A stretch of 64,000 bases of DNA from Pseudonocardia sp. MH-G8 (GTDB lineage: Bacteria > Actinomycetota > Actinomycetes > Mycobacteriales > Pseudonocardiaceae): contig NZ_NKYF01000016.1 of the NCBI RefSeq assembly GCF_002262885.1, forward strand, positions 1 to 64,000, in the 5' to 3' direction. Positions 7,928-14,959 of the stretch are shown piece after piece (position 1 is the stretch's first letter; the number at the start of each line of letters is the position of its first letter). The notes beneath the pieces are model-generated. The model worked only from the letters and a program-made list of their open reading frames with translations, did not search any database and was not told the origin of the DNA. A program made the translations under genes and the position numbers.

Positions 7928-9309
7928 CACGCCTCCTGCGCCGTGCTGTCGCCGCCGACGATGTCGGCCACCGCCAGGTCGTACTCCGCCACCGCCGCTT
8001 CCGGTGGGGCGCCGCGCATCGCCGCGTCGGCCGCGGTCTGCAGCGCGGTGGAGATCTGCGGGTACGGCGCGAGCGCGGGCCGGTACGTGGCCATCGGCAC
8101 CAAGCCGGTGAAGAACTCGATCGTGGGCGAGTACCCGCGGTACTCGGGATGGTTCACGACGTCGCGCCGGTTGCTGACCTTGTTGTCGTCGATCGTCCAG
8201 GCCAGCACGTGTTCGGTCGAGCACATCTCCGTGAGGAACTGCCACGCGAGCTCGGGGTTCCGCGCCCGGCTCGGCAGGCCCCACGACCAGCCGCCGGCCA
8301 GCGTGACGACGCCGGGGTCCTGCCCGGACTGCGTCGGCATCGCCGCGACCGCCATCGTCTGCGCCCACTCGGGCCACTCGCCCGGCTTGCCCGGACCCCA
8401 GTTCTGGTTGATCCAGTTGCCGTCCAGCGCCACGGCGATCTTCCCCTCCGGCAGCCAGGACGTGTAGATCGTCTCGCTGATGTTCGCGTCCAGCGCGTCG
8501 GCGATGCCGGGCCCCAACTCCTCGGCGTACAAGGTCTGGATGAACCGCAGCGACTCGACCAGACCCGCGCTCCCAGTGATCCACTTGCGCGTCGCCTCGT
8601 CGTACATCACCGAGCCGGTGCCGTAGAGCAGCATCTGCACGCCCTGCATGCTGGTCTTCTCACCCTGCGGCTTCCCGGCGAAGATGTTGACCGGGACGAC
8701 GTCGGGCAGCTGCTGCTTCAGCGTGCGGAACGTGGCGAGCAGGTCGTCCCAGCTCCGGGGCTCCCACGGCAGCGGGATGCCGGCCTGCGTGAAGAGCTCC
8801 TGGTTGTACCAGAGGGCCCGGGTGTCGGTGGGCGCCGGGATCGCGTAGGTCCGGCCGTCCTCACCCTGCACGGCCTTGCGCGCCACGTCGTAGAACTCGT
8901 TCCACAGCGGCCACGACGCCACGCGGTCGTCGATCGGGCGCAGGTAGCCGGCCGCGATGTCGGACTTCAGGATGAACGTGTCCTCGTAGACGATGTCCGA
9001 CGTGGTGCGCTCCGAGGACATCATCAGCTCGTTCTTCGTGAAGTAGTCGTTCTCCGACGCCACGAGCGGCACGAGCTCCACCGTGACGTCCGGGTGGCGC
9101 AGCGCGAATGACGCGGCCGCCCTCTGCAGGTAGGTGCCGTGGATGCGCCCCGAGCCCCACTGCTGGTAGCTGACGCGGAGCGTGTTCGGCGCGGCCGAAG
9201 CGCCGCCGCACCCCGCGGTGGCCAGCAGCGGTGTCGCGACGACGGCGCCACCGAGCGCCTTCAAGATGGTGCGCCGAGCCAGTGGCCGCGTACTGCGCGA
9301 AGCGGTCAT
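7927..9309 (-). CDS. sugar ABC transporter substrate-binding lipoprotein
   Basis: A 460-residue extracellular solute-binding protein of the sugar-binding family 1 type. Two arginines precede a hydrophobic signal sequence ending in a lipobox, LLATAGC, with the acylated Cys near residue 34, so it should be a membrane-anchored lipoprotein. Conserved family regions include RTYAIPAPTDTRALWYNQELF and the late GGWSWGLPSRARNPELAWQF. The ATG is preceded by GGGGGA, a good ribosome site, about six bases away. It is the first gene of the importer operon and has a well-formed SigA-type promoter upstream. The ligand is unknown; the ROK regulator convergent to the operon supports a carbohydrate. Confidence 0.92.
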   Translation of the reverse strand: MTASRSTRPLARRTILKALGGAVVATPLLATAGCGGASAAPNTLRVSYQQWGSGRIHGTYLQRAAASFALRHPDVTVELVPLVASENDYFTKNELMMSSERTTSDIVYEDTFILKSDIAAGYLRPIDDRVASWPLWNEFYDVARKAVQGEDGRTYAIPAPTDTRALWYNQELFTQAGIPLPWEPRSWDDLLATFRTLKQQLPDVVPVNIFAGKPQGEKTSMQGVQMLLYGTGSVMYDEATRKWITGSAGLVESLRFIQTLYAEELGPGIADALDANISETIYTSWLPEGKIAVALDGNWINQNWGPGKPGEWPEWAQTMAVAAMPTQSGQDPGVVTLAGGWSWGLPSRARNPELAWQFLTEMCSTEHVLAWTIDDNKVSNRRDVVNHPEYRGYSPTIEFFTGLVPMATYRPALAPYPQISTALQTAADAAMRGAPPEAAVAEYDLAVADIVGGDSTAQEA

Positions 9310-9363
9310 CGAAGTCCCCCGAACCTCGTCGATGAGGGTGGCAGCTCCCACGTAACAGGGCCT

Positions 9364-9391
9364 AGTAAAAACGATGGACAAAATCTGTCAA
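9364..9391 (-). promoter_or_regulatory. SigA-type promoter of the sugar importer operon
   Basis: On the minus strand TTGACA (9386-9391) and TTTACT (9364-9369) are separated by 16 bases, the best consensus promoter in the window, embedded in an unusually AT-rich patch. The -35 box overlaps the stop codon of the methyltransferase gene. GACA-N5-TGTC at 9377-9389 overlaps the promoter and is a candidate operator, possibly for the ROK protein. Confidence 0.65.
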
Positions 9392-9975
9392 GCGGTGGCC
9401 CTGATGTGGATCGCGATCACGTAGTCGCCGCCCGTGTACGGCTCGCGCTCCCACGTCGCGAACCGGTCCTCCGGCGTCGCGCCCGCCGCCGCGCACCAGC
9501 GGTCGTAGTCGTCGAGGCCGGGCCAGTCGGGTCGCAGCGAGAAGCCCGCGACCAGCCGGCCACCGGGCACGAGGTGCGCCACGCAGGCGGCCACCGCGTC
9601 CGCCCGCCGCTCGGGCGCGACGTAGGGCACGACGTTGCCGGCGAGCACCACGACGTCGAACCGCTCCGGGCGGTCCAGGCCGGCGAGGTCCGCCGTGACC
9701 CACTCCAGCCCCGGCGCCTTCGCCCGGGCGGCCGCGATCATCTCGGGGTCGGCGTCCACGCCGAGCACCGCGATCCCGCGCCGGTCCAGCTCGATGCCGA
9801 CGCGCCCGGTGCCGCACCCGGCGTCCAGCACCGTGGCGGGGTGGAAGGACGCCACCAGGTCGGCCTCCCCGTGCATGTTCCGCCCGGCCTCGGCCAGCCG
9901 CCGGAACCGCTCGTCGTAGTGCGCGGGGTCGGTCTGCGCGCGCCAGGTCTGCCAGTCGTCGGGGAGCTCGGACAC
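9388..9975 (-). CDS. class I SAM-dependent methyltransferase
   Basis: A 195-residue methyltransferase with the SAM-binding motif I VLDAGCGTGRVGIEL near residue 49, an acidic residue at the end of strand 2 (LGVDADPEMI), and motif IV-like FDVVVLAGNVV. The family methylates small molecules or proteins; no residues reveal the acceptor. GTG start, chosen because a TAGCCT -10 box lies seven bases upstream on the same strand (leaderless) and because the longer open frame runs backwards through the opposing FrnE-like gene. It is followed by the sugar importer operon, which has its own promoter. Confidence 0.85.
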   Translation of the reverse strand: MSELPDDWQTWRAQTDPAHYDERFRRLAEAGRNMHGEADLVASFHPATVLDAGCGTGRVGIELDRRGIAVLGVDADPEMIAAARAKAPGLEWVTADLAGLDRPERFDVVVLAGNVVPYVAPERRADAVAACVAHLVPGGRLVAGFSLRPDWPGLDDYDRWCAAAGATPEDRFATWEREPYTGGDYVIAIHIRATA

Positions 9976-9988
9976 GCGGGTCAGGCTA
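9976..9988 (-). promoter_or_regulatory. leaderless -10 promoter of the methyltransferase gene
   Basis: TAGCCT (minus strand, 9983-9988) lies exactly seven bases before the GTG start, with no Shine-Dalgarno sequence between. Confidence 0.5.
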
Positions 9989-10098
9989 GAGGCACTGCCA
10001 CGGAGGTGGGTGACGGATGCTGCCGCGGAGGTGGGTGACGGCGCACCCGCGGCCCGCGCCGGACAGCGCCCGGGGAACAAGCCGCCGGGCGCCGCTGG

Positions 10099-10815
10099 TT
10101 GAGCGTGGACGTGAAGGTGGAGATCTGGTCCGATGTCGTCTGCCCGTGGTGCGCGATCGGCAAGCGCCGGTTCGAGAAGGCGCTCGCGGGGTTCGCCCAC
10201 CGCGACGAGGTCGAGGTGAGCTTCCACAGCTTCGAGCTCGACCCGTCGGCGCCGCGTCAGCGGGAGGGCGACCTCGCCGAGCACCTGGCCGGCAAGTACG
10301 GGATCTCCCGCGAGGAGGCCGCGGACAGGCACCGGCAGATGACCGAGACGGCCGCGGTCGACGGCTGGGACTTCCACTTCGAGCGCGCCCGGGGCGGCAA
10401 CACGTTCGACGCGCACCGCCTGCTGCACCTGGCTGCCGAGCGCGGCGTGCAGGACGCGGTCAAGGAGCGCTTCTTCCGGGGCTACCTGGAGGACGGCGCG
10501 CCGATCGGCGACCCCGAGACCCTGGTGTGGCTCGCCGCCGAGGCCGGCCTCGACGCCGAGGAGGCCCGCGCGGTGCTCGCCACCGACCGCTACGCCGACG
10601 CGGTGCGCGCCGACCAGCGGCAGGCCCAGGCCTACGGGATCAGCGCCGTGCCGTTCTTCGTGGTCGACCGGAAGTACGGGGTGGCGGGAGCACAGTCGCC
10701 GGAAGCGCTGCGAGAGGTCCTGGAGACGGCGTGGACCGAGGCCCACCCGCTGCAGGTGCTCACGCCGGCCGGTGGCGACACGGACGCCTGCGCCGACGGC
10801 TCCTGCAGCGTCTGA
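10099..10815 (+). CDS. DsbA-family thiol oxidoreductase, FrnE-like
   Basis: A 238-residue thioredoxin-fold protein of the DsbA/FrnE type. The redox motif CPWC is at about residues 15-18 in WSDVVCPWCAIGKRRF, a helical insertion follows, and the cis-Pro loop appears as ISAVPFFVVDRKYGVAGAQ near residue 185. No signal peptide is present, so it is cytoplasmic, as for FrnE proteins implicated in polyketide tailoring or redox stress. The C-terminal tail has CADGSC, a second possible Cys pair. The start is uncertain: TTG at 10099 or GTG at 10105. The gene is monocistronic and converges on the DEAD-box helicase across a repeat-rich spacer. Confidence 0.88.
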   Translation: MSVDVKVEIWSDVVCPWCAIGKRRFEKALAGFAHRDEVEVSFHSFELDPSAPRQREGDLAEHLAGKYGISREEAADRHRQMTETAAVDGWDFHFERARGGNTFDAHRLLHLAAERGVQDAVKERFFRGYLEDGAPIGDPETLVWLAAEAGLDAEEARAVLATDRYADAVRADQRQAQAYGISAVPFFVVDRKYGVAGAQSPEALREVLETAWTEAHPLQVLTPAGGDTDACADGSCSV

Positions 10816-11039
10816 TCGCAGCGAGCCGCACACCAGGCTGCCCCGGACAACAGCCACGTGCTCCTCGGCCCGCTCACGCGGCCGGTCGACCCCGCCCTGC
10901 CCCGCCGGCGATGATCGCCGTGATCAGCACATCAGCGCGGTGCCGGCAGCATCCTTGTACGGCTCACGCGGATCATGCGGCCCTGATCCTTCCGATTCGC
11001 GCACCAGGGCGGCCGTGACGACCGCGCCGCGCGACTCGC

Positions 11040-11112
11040 AACGATCAACGTCGCCGCTCGCGCGGCCAGCCTGCCGGCCGACCGGTCAGGAGACCGGTCG
11101 GCGTTGATCGTT
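11040..11112. terminator. nested inverted repeat downstream of frnE-like gene
   Basis: AACGATCAACG (11040-11050) pairs with CGTTGATCGTT (11102-11112). Inside, CCGACCGGTC (11078-11087) and GACCGGTCGG (11092-11101) form a 10-base-pair stem with an AGGA loop. This is a likely bidirectional terminator. Confidence 0.6.
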
Positions 11113-11185
11113 ACCAGCCGCACACCATGGCTGCCCGGACCACCGCCGCGTACGGCTCGCCCGGATCACCGGCCCCAAATCCATC

Positions 11186-11231
11186 CGAGTCGCACGCCAC
11201 CGCGGTGGCGACAGCCGTGACGTGCGACTCG
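11186..11231 (-). terminator. hairpin downstream of DEAD-box helicase
   Basis: CGAGTCGCACG (11186-11196) pairs with CGTGCGACTCG (11221-11231); the loop contains the perfect palindrome CCACCGCGGTGG (11197-11208). It begins 12 bases past the helicase stop codon. Confidence 0.6.
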
Positions 11232-11242
11232 TGGCGATGTCC

Positions 11243-12994
11243 TCAGTCGCGACGGCCGCGGCCGGCGCCGGCCCCTGCGAAGCCGCGGTCGCGACGCACG
11301 TTCGCGCGGCGGCCCTTCAGCGTCGTGGCGCCGCGCAGGCTGCGCAGCACGTCCTCGGCCGCGTGCTCGGGGATCTCCACCAGCGCGTGCCGCTCGTGGA
11401 TCTGGATGGCGCCGATGTCACGCCCGGACAGGTTCGACTCGTTGGCCAGCGCGCCCACGATGTCCTGCGGCCGCACTCCGCTCGCGCGACCCGCGTTGAC
11501 GAACAGCCGGGTGGTGCCGGCCTTCGGCGGGCGGGTGCCTGCGGCGGCGCCGCCGCGGCTGCGGGGCTCGCGACGCTCGCCGGCACGAGGGAGCGCGACG
11601 ACCGGGATGTCCTCGCCGTCGTTCGGGGCGCCGGTGGCCTCCTGCAGCAGCCGGACCGCGGCCGCCGCCACGTCCACGCCGTCGAACTCGGCGGCGAGGA
11701 CATCCAGCATCGCGCGGACGCCGTCGCCGTCGGTCGGGGCGCCGGGCTCCTCGTCGCGCAGGTCGGCGACGAGCCGCTCCCGCAGCACGGTGGCCGTGCG
11801 CGCGAGCCGGGTGGCCCGCAGGTCGGCGGCCGTGGGAACCGGTGCGAACTCGATCGGCTGCCCGGTGAGCCGCTCGACGCCGCGCATCGCGTGGACCTTC
11901 GACGGCGGCACCAGCGTGATCGCCACACCCTCGCGACCGGCCCGGCCGACGCGGCCGATGCGGTGCACGTAGGCCTCGGACGACTGCGGCACGTCGTGGT
12001 TGACGACGTGCGTGAGCAGGTCGATGTCCAGGCCGCGTGCCGCGACGTCGGTGGCGACGAGCAGCTCGGTGCGGCCGCTGCGCACCCGCTCGACGACCCG
12101 GGTGCGGTGCTCCTGGTCCATGCCGCCGTGCAGGGCCTCGGCGCGCAGGCCACGGGCGGTGAGCGTCTCGGTGACGGCGTCGACGTCCAGGCGGGTGCGG
12201 CAGAACACGATCGCCGCCGTGGGCCGCTCCGCCTCCAGTACGCGGCCGAGCGCCGCGGTCGTGTGGCTGCGCGGCACCAGGTACGCCGTCTGGCGCACCT
12301 TCGGGGCCTCGCCCTCGGGCACGACCTCGCGCCGGATGCGCACCGTGACCGGCTCGCGCAGGTACTTCTGGGCCAGAGTCTCGATGCGCCGCGGCATGGT
12401 GGCCGAGAACAGGACGGCCTGGCGGGTGTCGGGCGTGGCGTCCAGGAGCGTCTCGATGTCCTCGACGAAGCCCATGTCGAGCATCTCGTCGGCCTCGTCG
12501 AGGACGACGGTCTCGAGCGCGTCCAGGCGCAGCGAACCGCGGTTGAGGAGGTCGATGGCCCGGCCGGGGGTGGCCACGACGATGTCGACCCCCTGCTGCA
12601 GCGCCTTCCACTGCGGGCCGACGGGAGCGCCGCCGTACACGGTGACGACGCGGGCGCCGACACCCCGCCCGTAGCGGGTGACGGCCTCGGACACCTGCAG
12701 GGCGAGCTCGCGGGTGGGGGTCAGGACGAGGCCGAACGGGGCGTCGCCACGGCTGCGCTCGGGACGCTGCGCGGCGAGGCGCTCGAGGATCGGCAGCGCG
12801 AACGCGGCCGTCTTGCCGGTGCCGGTGGCCGCCTGCCCGAGCAGGTCACGGCCCTCGACCAGCGGTCGGATCGACTGGGCCTGGATGGGGCTGGGGTTCT
12901 CATAGCCCAGCTCCTCGACCTCGTGCTGCAGCTCGGCGCGCAGCGGGAGGTCGGAGAAGCGGGGCAGGTCGAGCTCGTGCTCGTTCTCGCTCAA
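11243..12994 (-). CDS. deaD: DEAD-box ATP-dependent RNA helicase
   Basis: A 583-residue DEAD-box helicase. Visible motifs in order: Q-motif (SPIQAQSI), Walker A (AATGTGKT, about residue 58), PTRELA, ATPGR, DEAD, SAT, the C-terminal RecA motifs IVFCRT and TDVAARGLD, and motif VI as HRIGRVGRAGR. In the last, the usual Thr of HRIGRTGRAGR is Val. After an Asp/Glu-rich linker, residues about 490-560 form a DbpA-type RNA-binding domain (TRLFVNAGRASGVRPQDIVGAL). The tail is Arg/Gly-rich, typical for RNA binding. It probably acts in ribosome assembly or mRNA decay. The start codon is TTG (MSENEHE). An untranslated stretch of over 100 bases separates it from the next upstream gene. Confidence 0.93.
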   Translation of the reverse strand: MSENEHELDLPRFSDLPLRAELQHEVEELGYENPSPIQAQSIRPLVEGRDLLGQAATGTGKTAAFALPILERLAAQRPERSRGDAPFGLVLTPTRELALQVSEAVTRYGRGVGARVVTVYGGAPVGPQWKALQQGVDIVVATPGRAIDLLNRGSLRLDALETVVLDEADEMLDMGFVEDIETLLDATPDTRQAVLFSATMPRRIETLAQKYLREPVTVRIRREVVPEGEAPKVRQTAYLVPRSHTTAALGRVLEAERPTAAIVFCRTRLDVDAVTETLTARGLRAEALHGGMDQEHRTRVVERVRSGRTELLVATDVAARGLDIDLLTHVVNHDVPQSSEAYVHRIGRVGRAGREGVAITLVPPSKVHAMRGVERLTGQPIEFAPVPTAADLRATRLARTATVLRERLVADLRDEEPGAPTDGDGVRAMLDVLAAEFDGVDVAAAAVRLLQEATGAPNDGEDIPVVALPRAGERREPRSRGGAAAGTRPPKAGTTRLFVNAGRASGVRPQDIVGALANESNLSGRDIGAIQIHERHALVEIPEHAAEDVLRSLRGATTLKGRRANVRRDRGFAGAGAGRGRRD

Positions 12995-13171
12995 GAAAAG
13001 TCTTCCGACGCAGGGACGGGAGCACGGACGGCGCTCCCACGGGCGAGCCCGCGGGGCCTACGGCACACGTACTACCTGGCCGGTGCGGTCTCTGAGGTGA
13101 CTCAACGCGCCACCGACCTCACATAGTCCCAGGTGATCGCGGTCACGGCCGCACCGGGGCTCGTTCTGCGG

Positions 13172-14125
13172 TCACCGCAGCGCGGGCAGCACGTCCTTCT
13201 CCCACGCGGTGAAGAACCCCTCCATGTCGCTGCCCATCTGCGAGACGTAGAGCTCGTCGACGCCGGCGTCGAGGAAGGGGCGGACCTGCGCCACCTGCGC
13301 ATCGACGTCATCGCCGCAGGCCACCGACTCCCCGATCATGCCGGGCGTCACGAGGGTCTGCCCGTCCATGAAGTCGCGGGGCCGCGGGAGCGTCTGGGCG
13401 AGCTGGCCCGGCAGCCCCTGGTTGCCCCAGGTGCGGTGGGCGATGTCGAGCGCGCGCTGCGGGTCGCGGTCCCAGCTCACCTTCGTGCCGGCCTGCACCG
13501 GCTTGCCCTGCCCGCCGGACTCCTGGAACACCCGGACCAGGTCGGCGTCGGGCATCGTCGTGATGTACCCGTCGCCGATGCGGCCGGCCAGCTCGGTGGC
13601 CTGCGGCCCGAAGCCGGAGACGTAGATCGGCACCGGCTCCGCGGGGAGCGTGTAGATCCGCGCATCCTGCACCTCGTAGTAGGTGCCGTGGTGGCTGACC
13701 TCCTCGCCGCCGTGCAGCAGCCGGATCACCTCGATCGCCTCCTCCAGCATCTCCAGCCGCACACCGACCGACGGCCACTGGTCGCCGAGCACGTGCTCGT
13801 TGAGGGCCTCCCCGCTGCCGACGCCGAGCACGAACCTCCCGTCCAGCTGCACGGCCGCGGTGGCGGCGGCCTGGGCGATGACCGCAGGGTGGATCCGGAA
13901 CGTCGGGCAGGTCACCGCCGTCGTGACCGGCAGCGACGTGGCCTGGGACAGCGCGCCGATCACGCCCCACACGAACGGGCTCTGCCCCTGCTCGTCGTTC
14001 CAGGGGTGGAAGTGGTCCGAGATCCACAGCCGCTCGAAGCCCGCGGCCTCCGCGCGCTTGGCCTGGTCGATGAGCTCCTTGGGACCGAACTGCTCGCTGG
14101 ACAGGAAGTAGCCGATGCTCGCCAT
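13172..14125 (-). CDS. F420-dependent LLM-class oxidoreductase, G6PDH-type family
   Basis: A 317-residue TIM-barrel flavin-dependent oxidoreductase of the luciferase-like superfamily. The N-terminal IGYFLSSEQFGPKELIDQ, the WISDHFHPWN segment near residue 35, the cofactor-binding FVLGVGSGEALNEH near residue 98 and ISV-like PIYVSGFGPQATE resemble F420-dependent glucose-6-phosphate dehydrogenase relatives. True Fgd1 identity is not certain, because many paralogues share these motifs and the sugar-phosphate pocket cannot be checked by eye. ATG start with GGGGAGAGG just upstream. Divergent from the CPBP protease gene. Confidence 0.85.
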   Translation of the reverse strand: MASIGYFLSSEQFGPKELIDQAKRAEAAGFERLWISDHFHPWNDEQGQSPFVWGVIGALSQATSLPVTTAVTCPTFRIHPAVIAQAAATAAVQLDGRFVLGVGSGEALNEHVLGDQWPSVGVRLEMLEEAIEVIRLLHGGEEVSHHGTYYEVQDARIYTLPAEPVPIYVSGFGPQATELAGRIGDGYITTMPDADLVRVFQESGGQGKPVQAGTKVSWDRDPQRALDIAHRTWGNQGLPGQLAQTLPRPRDFMDGQTLVTPGMIGESVACGDDVDAQVAQVRPFLDAGVDELYVSQMGSDMEGFFTAWEKDVLPALR

Positions 14126-14201
14126 GCCTCTCCCCTACCCGCGATCGGGCCGCTCGACCCCACCGCGGGCGCGCTTCCCGGGCGTCCGGCACAGTCGAGT
14201 C

Positions 14202-14804
14202 GTGCCCGAACCCCCGCGCCGCCGTCCCGTCGTCGCCACCACCACCGTGGTGGGCACGGCGCTGCTCGGCGCGTCGCTCGCCGCCCGGCCAGGGTCCCGC
14301 GCCTTCACCGCGCTGACGCTCGCCACCGCCGCCACCTGGACGGCCGGCGGCCTCGCGTCCGGGCCGGTGCCGCGCGGCCGCGCCGTGGCGGCGCCCGTGG
14401 CCACCGGCGCGGGCGTCTTCGCCGCCTTCTACGGGGCCGCGTTGGTCGCGCGGCGCATCCCGTTCCTGGACCGCGCGCTGACGTCGGTGCTGCGGCACGC
14501 GGACGCCGGCTCCGGTCCGCTCGTGCTGGCCACCACGCTCGCCAACGGCGCCGCCGAGGAGATCTTCTTCCGGGGCGCCGTCTATGCCGCCGCCCCGCGG
14601 CGCCCGGCCGTCGTGTCCACCGCGGTGTACGTGGCCTCGACCGTGGCCACCCGCAACCCGGCGCTCGTGCTCGCGTCGGCCGTCATGGGCACCCTGTTCG
14701 CCCTGCAGCGGCGGGCGACCGGCGGCGTGCAGGCCCCGTTGCTGACCCACCTCACCTGGTCGGCGCTGATGCTGCGGTTCCTGCCGAGGCTCTTCCGGCG
14801 CTGA
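14202..14804 (+). CDS. CPBP-family intramembrane metalloprotease
   Basis: A 200-residue membrane protein of the CPBP (CAAX protease/bacteriocin-processing) family. The catalytic EExxxR motif is AAEEIFFRG near residue 122, and a later conserved His is in LLTHLTWSALM. Five or six hydrophobic stretches are rich in Ala and Val. It would cleave peptide bonds inside or near the membrane; the substrate is unknown. GTG start, chosen because it precedes the first hydrophobic segment. It converges on tex across a tandem-repeat hairpin region. A second, unrelated CPBP protein lies at 32805-33638. Confidence 0.8.
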   Translation: MPEPPRRRPVVATTTVVGTALLGASLAARPGSRAFTALTLATAATWTAGGLASGPVPRGRAVAAPVATGAGVFAAFYGAALVARRIPFLDRALTSVLRHADAGSGPLVLATTLANGAAEEIFFRGAVYAAAPRRPAVVSTAVYVASTVATRNPALVLASAVMGTLFALQRRATGGVQAPLLTHLTWSALMLRFLPRLFRR

Positions 14805-14837
14805 GGCCGGGCGAGCGCGACACACGCGCGCCCAGAC

Positions 14838-14954
14838 CCCGACTCGCGGGAGGTGTGGAAGTCCCCCGCGAGTCGGGAGGTGTGGAAGTCCCCCCCGCGA
14901 GTCGCGAGGTGTGGAAATCCCCGCGAGTCGGGGTGTGGGGCGCGCGTGTCGGGG
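14838..14954. repeat. tandem GCGAGTCGGGAGGTGTGG repeats with a strong hairpin
   Basis: CCCGACTCGCGGG (14838-14850) pairs perfectly over 13 bases with CCCGCGAGTCGGG (14865-14877). The right arm opens a tandem series of roughly 28-base units, GCGAGTCGSGAGGTGTGGAA plus a C-run, degenerating toward 14954. It separates the convergent CPBP and tex genes, so it probably acts as a terminator. The same core occurs at the left edge of the window. Confidence 0.75.
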
Positions 14955-14959
14955 TCCTG

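Larger units (their letters stand above)
10816..11242. repeat. 427-base intergenic spacer built of related repeat elements
   Basis: No gene is seen here. The spacer holds related segments in the same orientation: one from about 10823 (AGCCGCACACCA), one from about 10926 (AGCACATCAGCGCGG) and one from about 11117 (AGCCGCACACCA again). The latter two continue into a shared TACGGCTC...GGATCA stretch and end in GCGACTCG. A fourth relative with AGCACGTCAGCGCGG and TACGGCTCA lies at 23055-23093 between other convergent genes. Two strong hairpins, listed separately, occupy the spacer. Confidence 0.6.

Noticed and set aside
14838..14954. CRISPR-like tandem repeats
   Set aside because: Units are abutting, degenerate and lack unique spacers; no cas genes are nearby.
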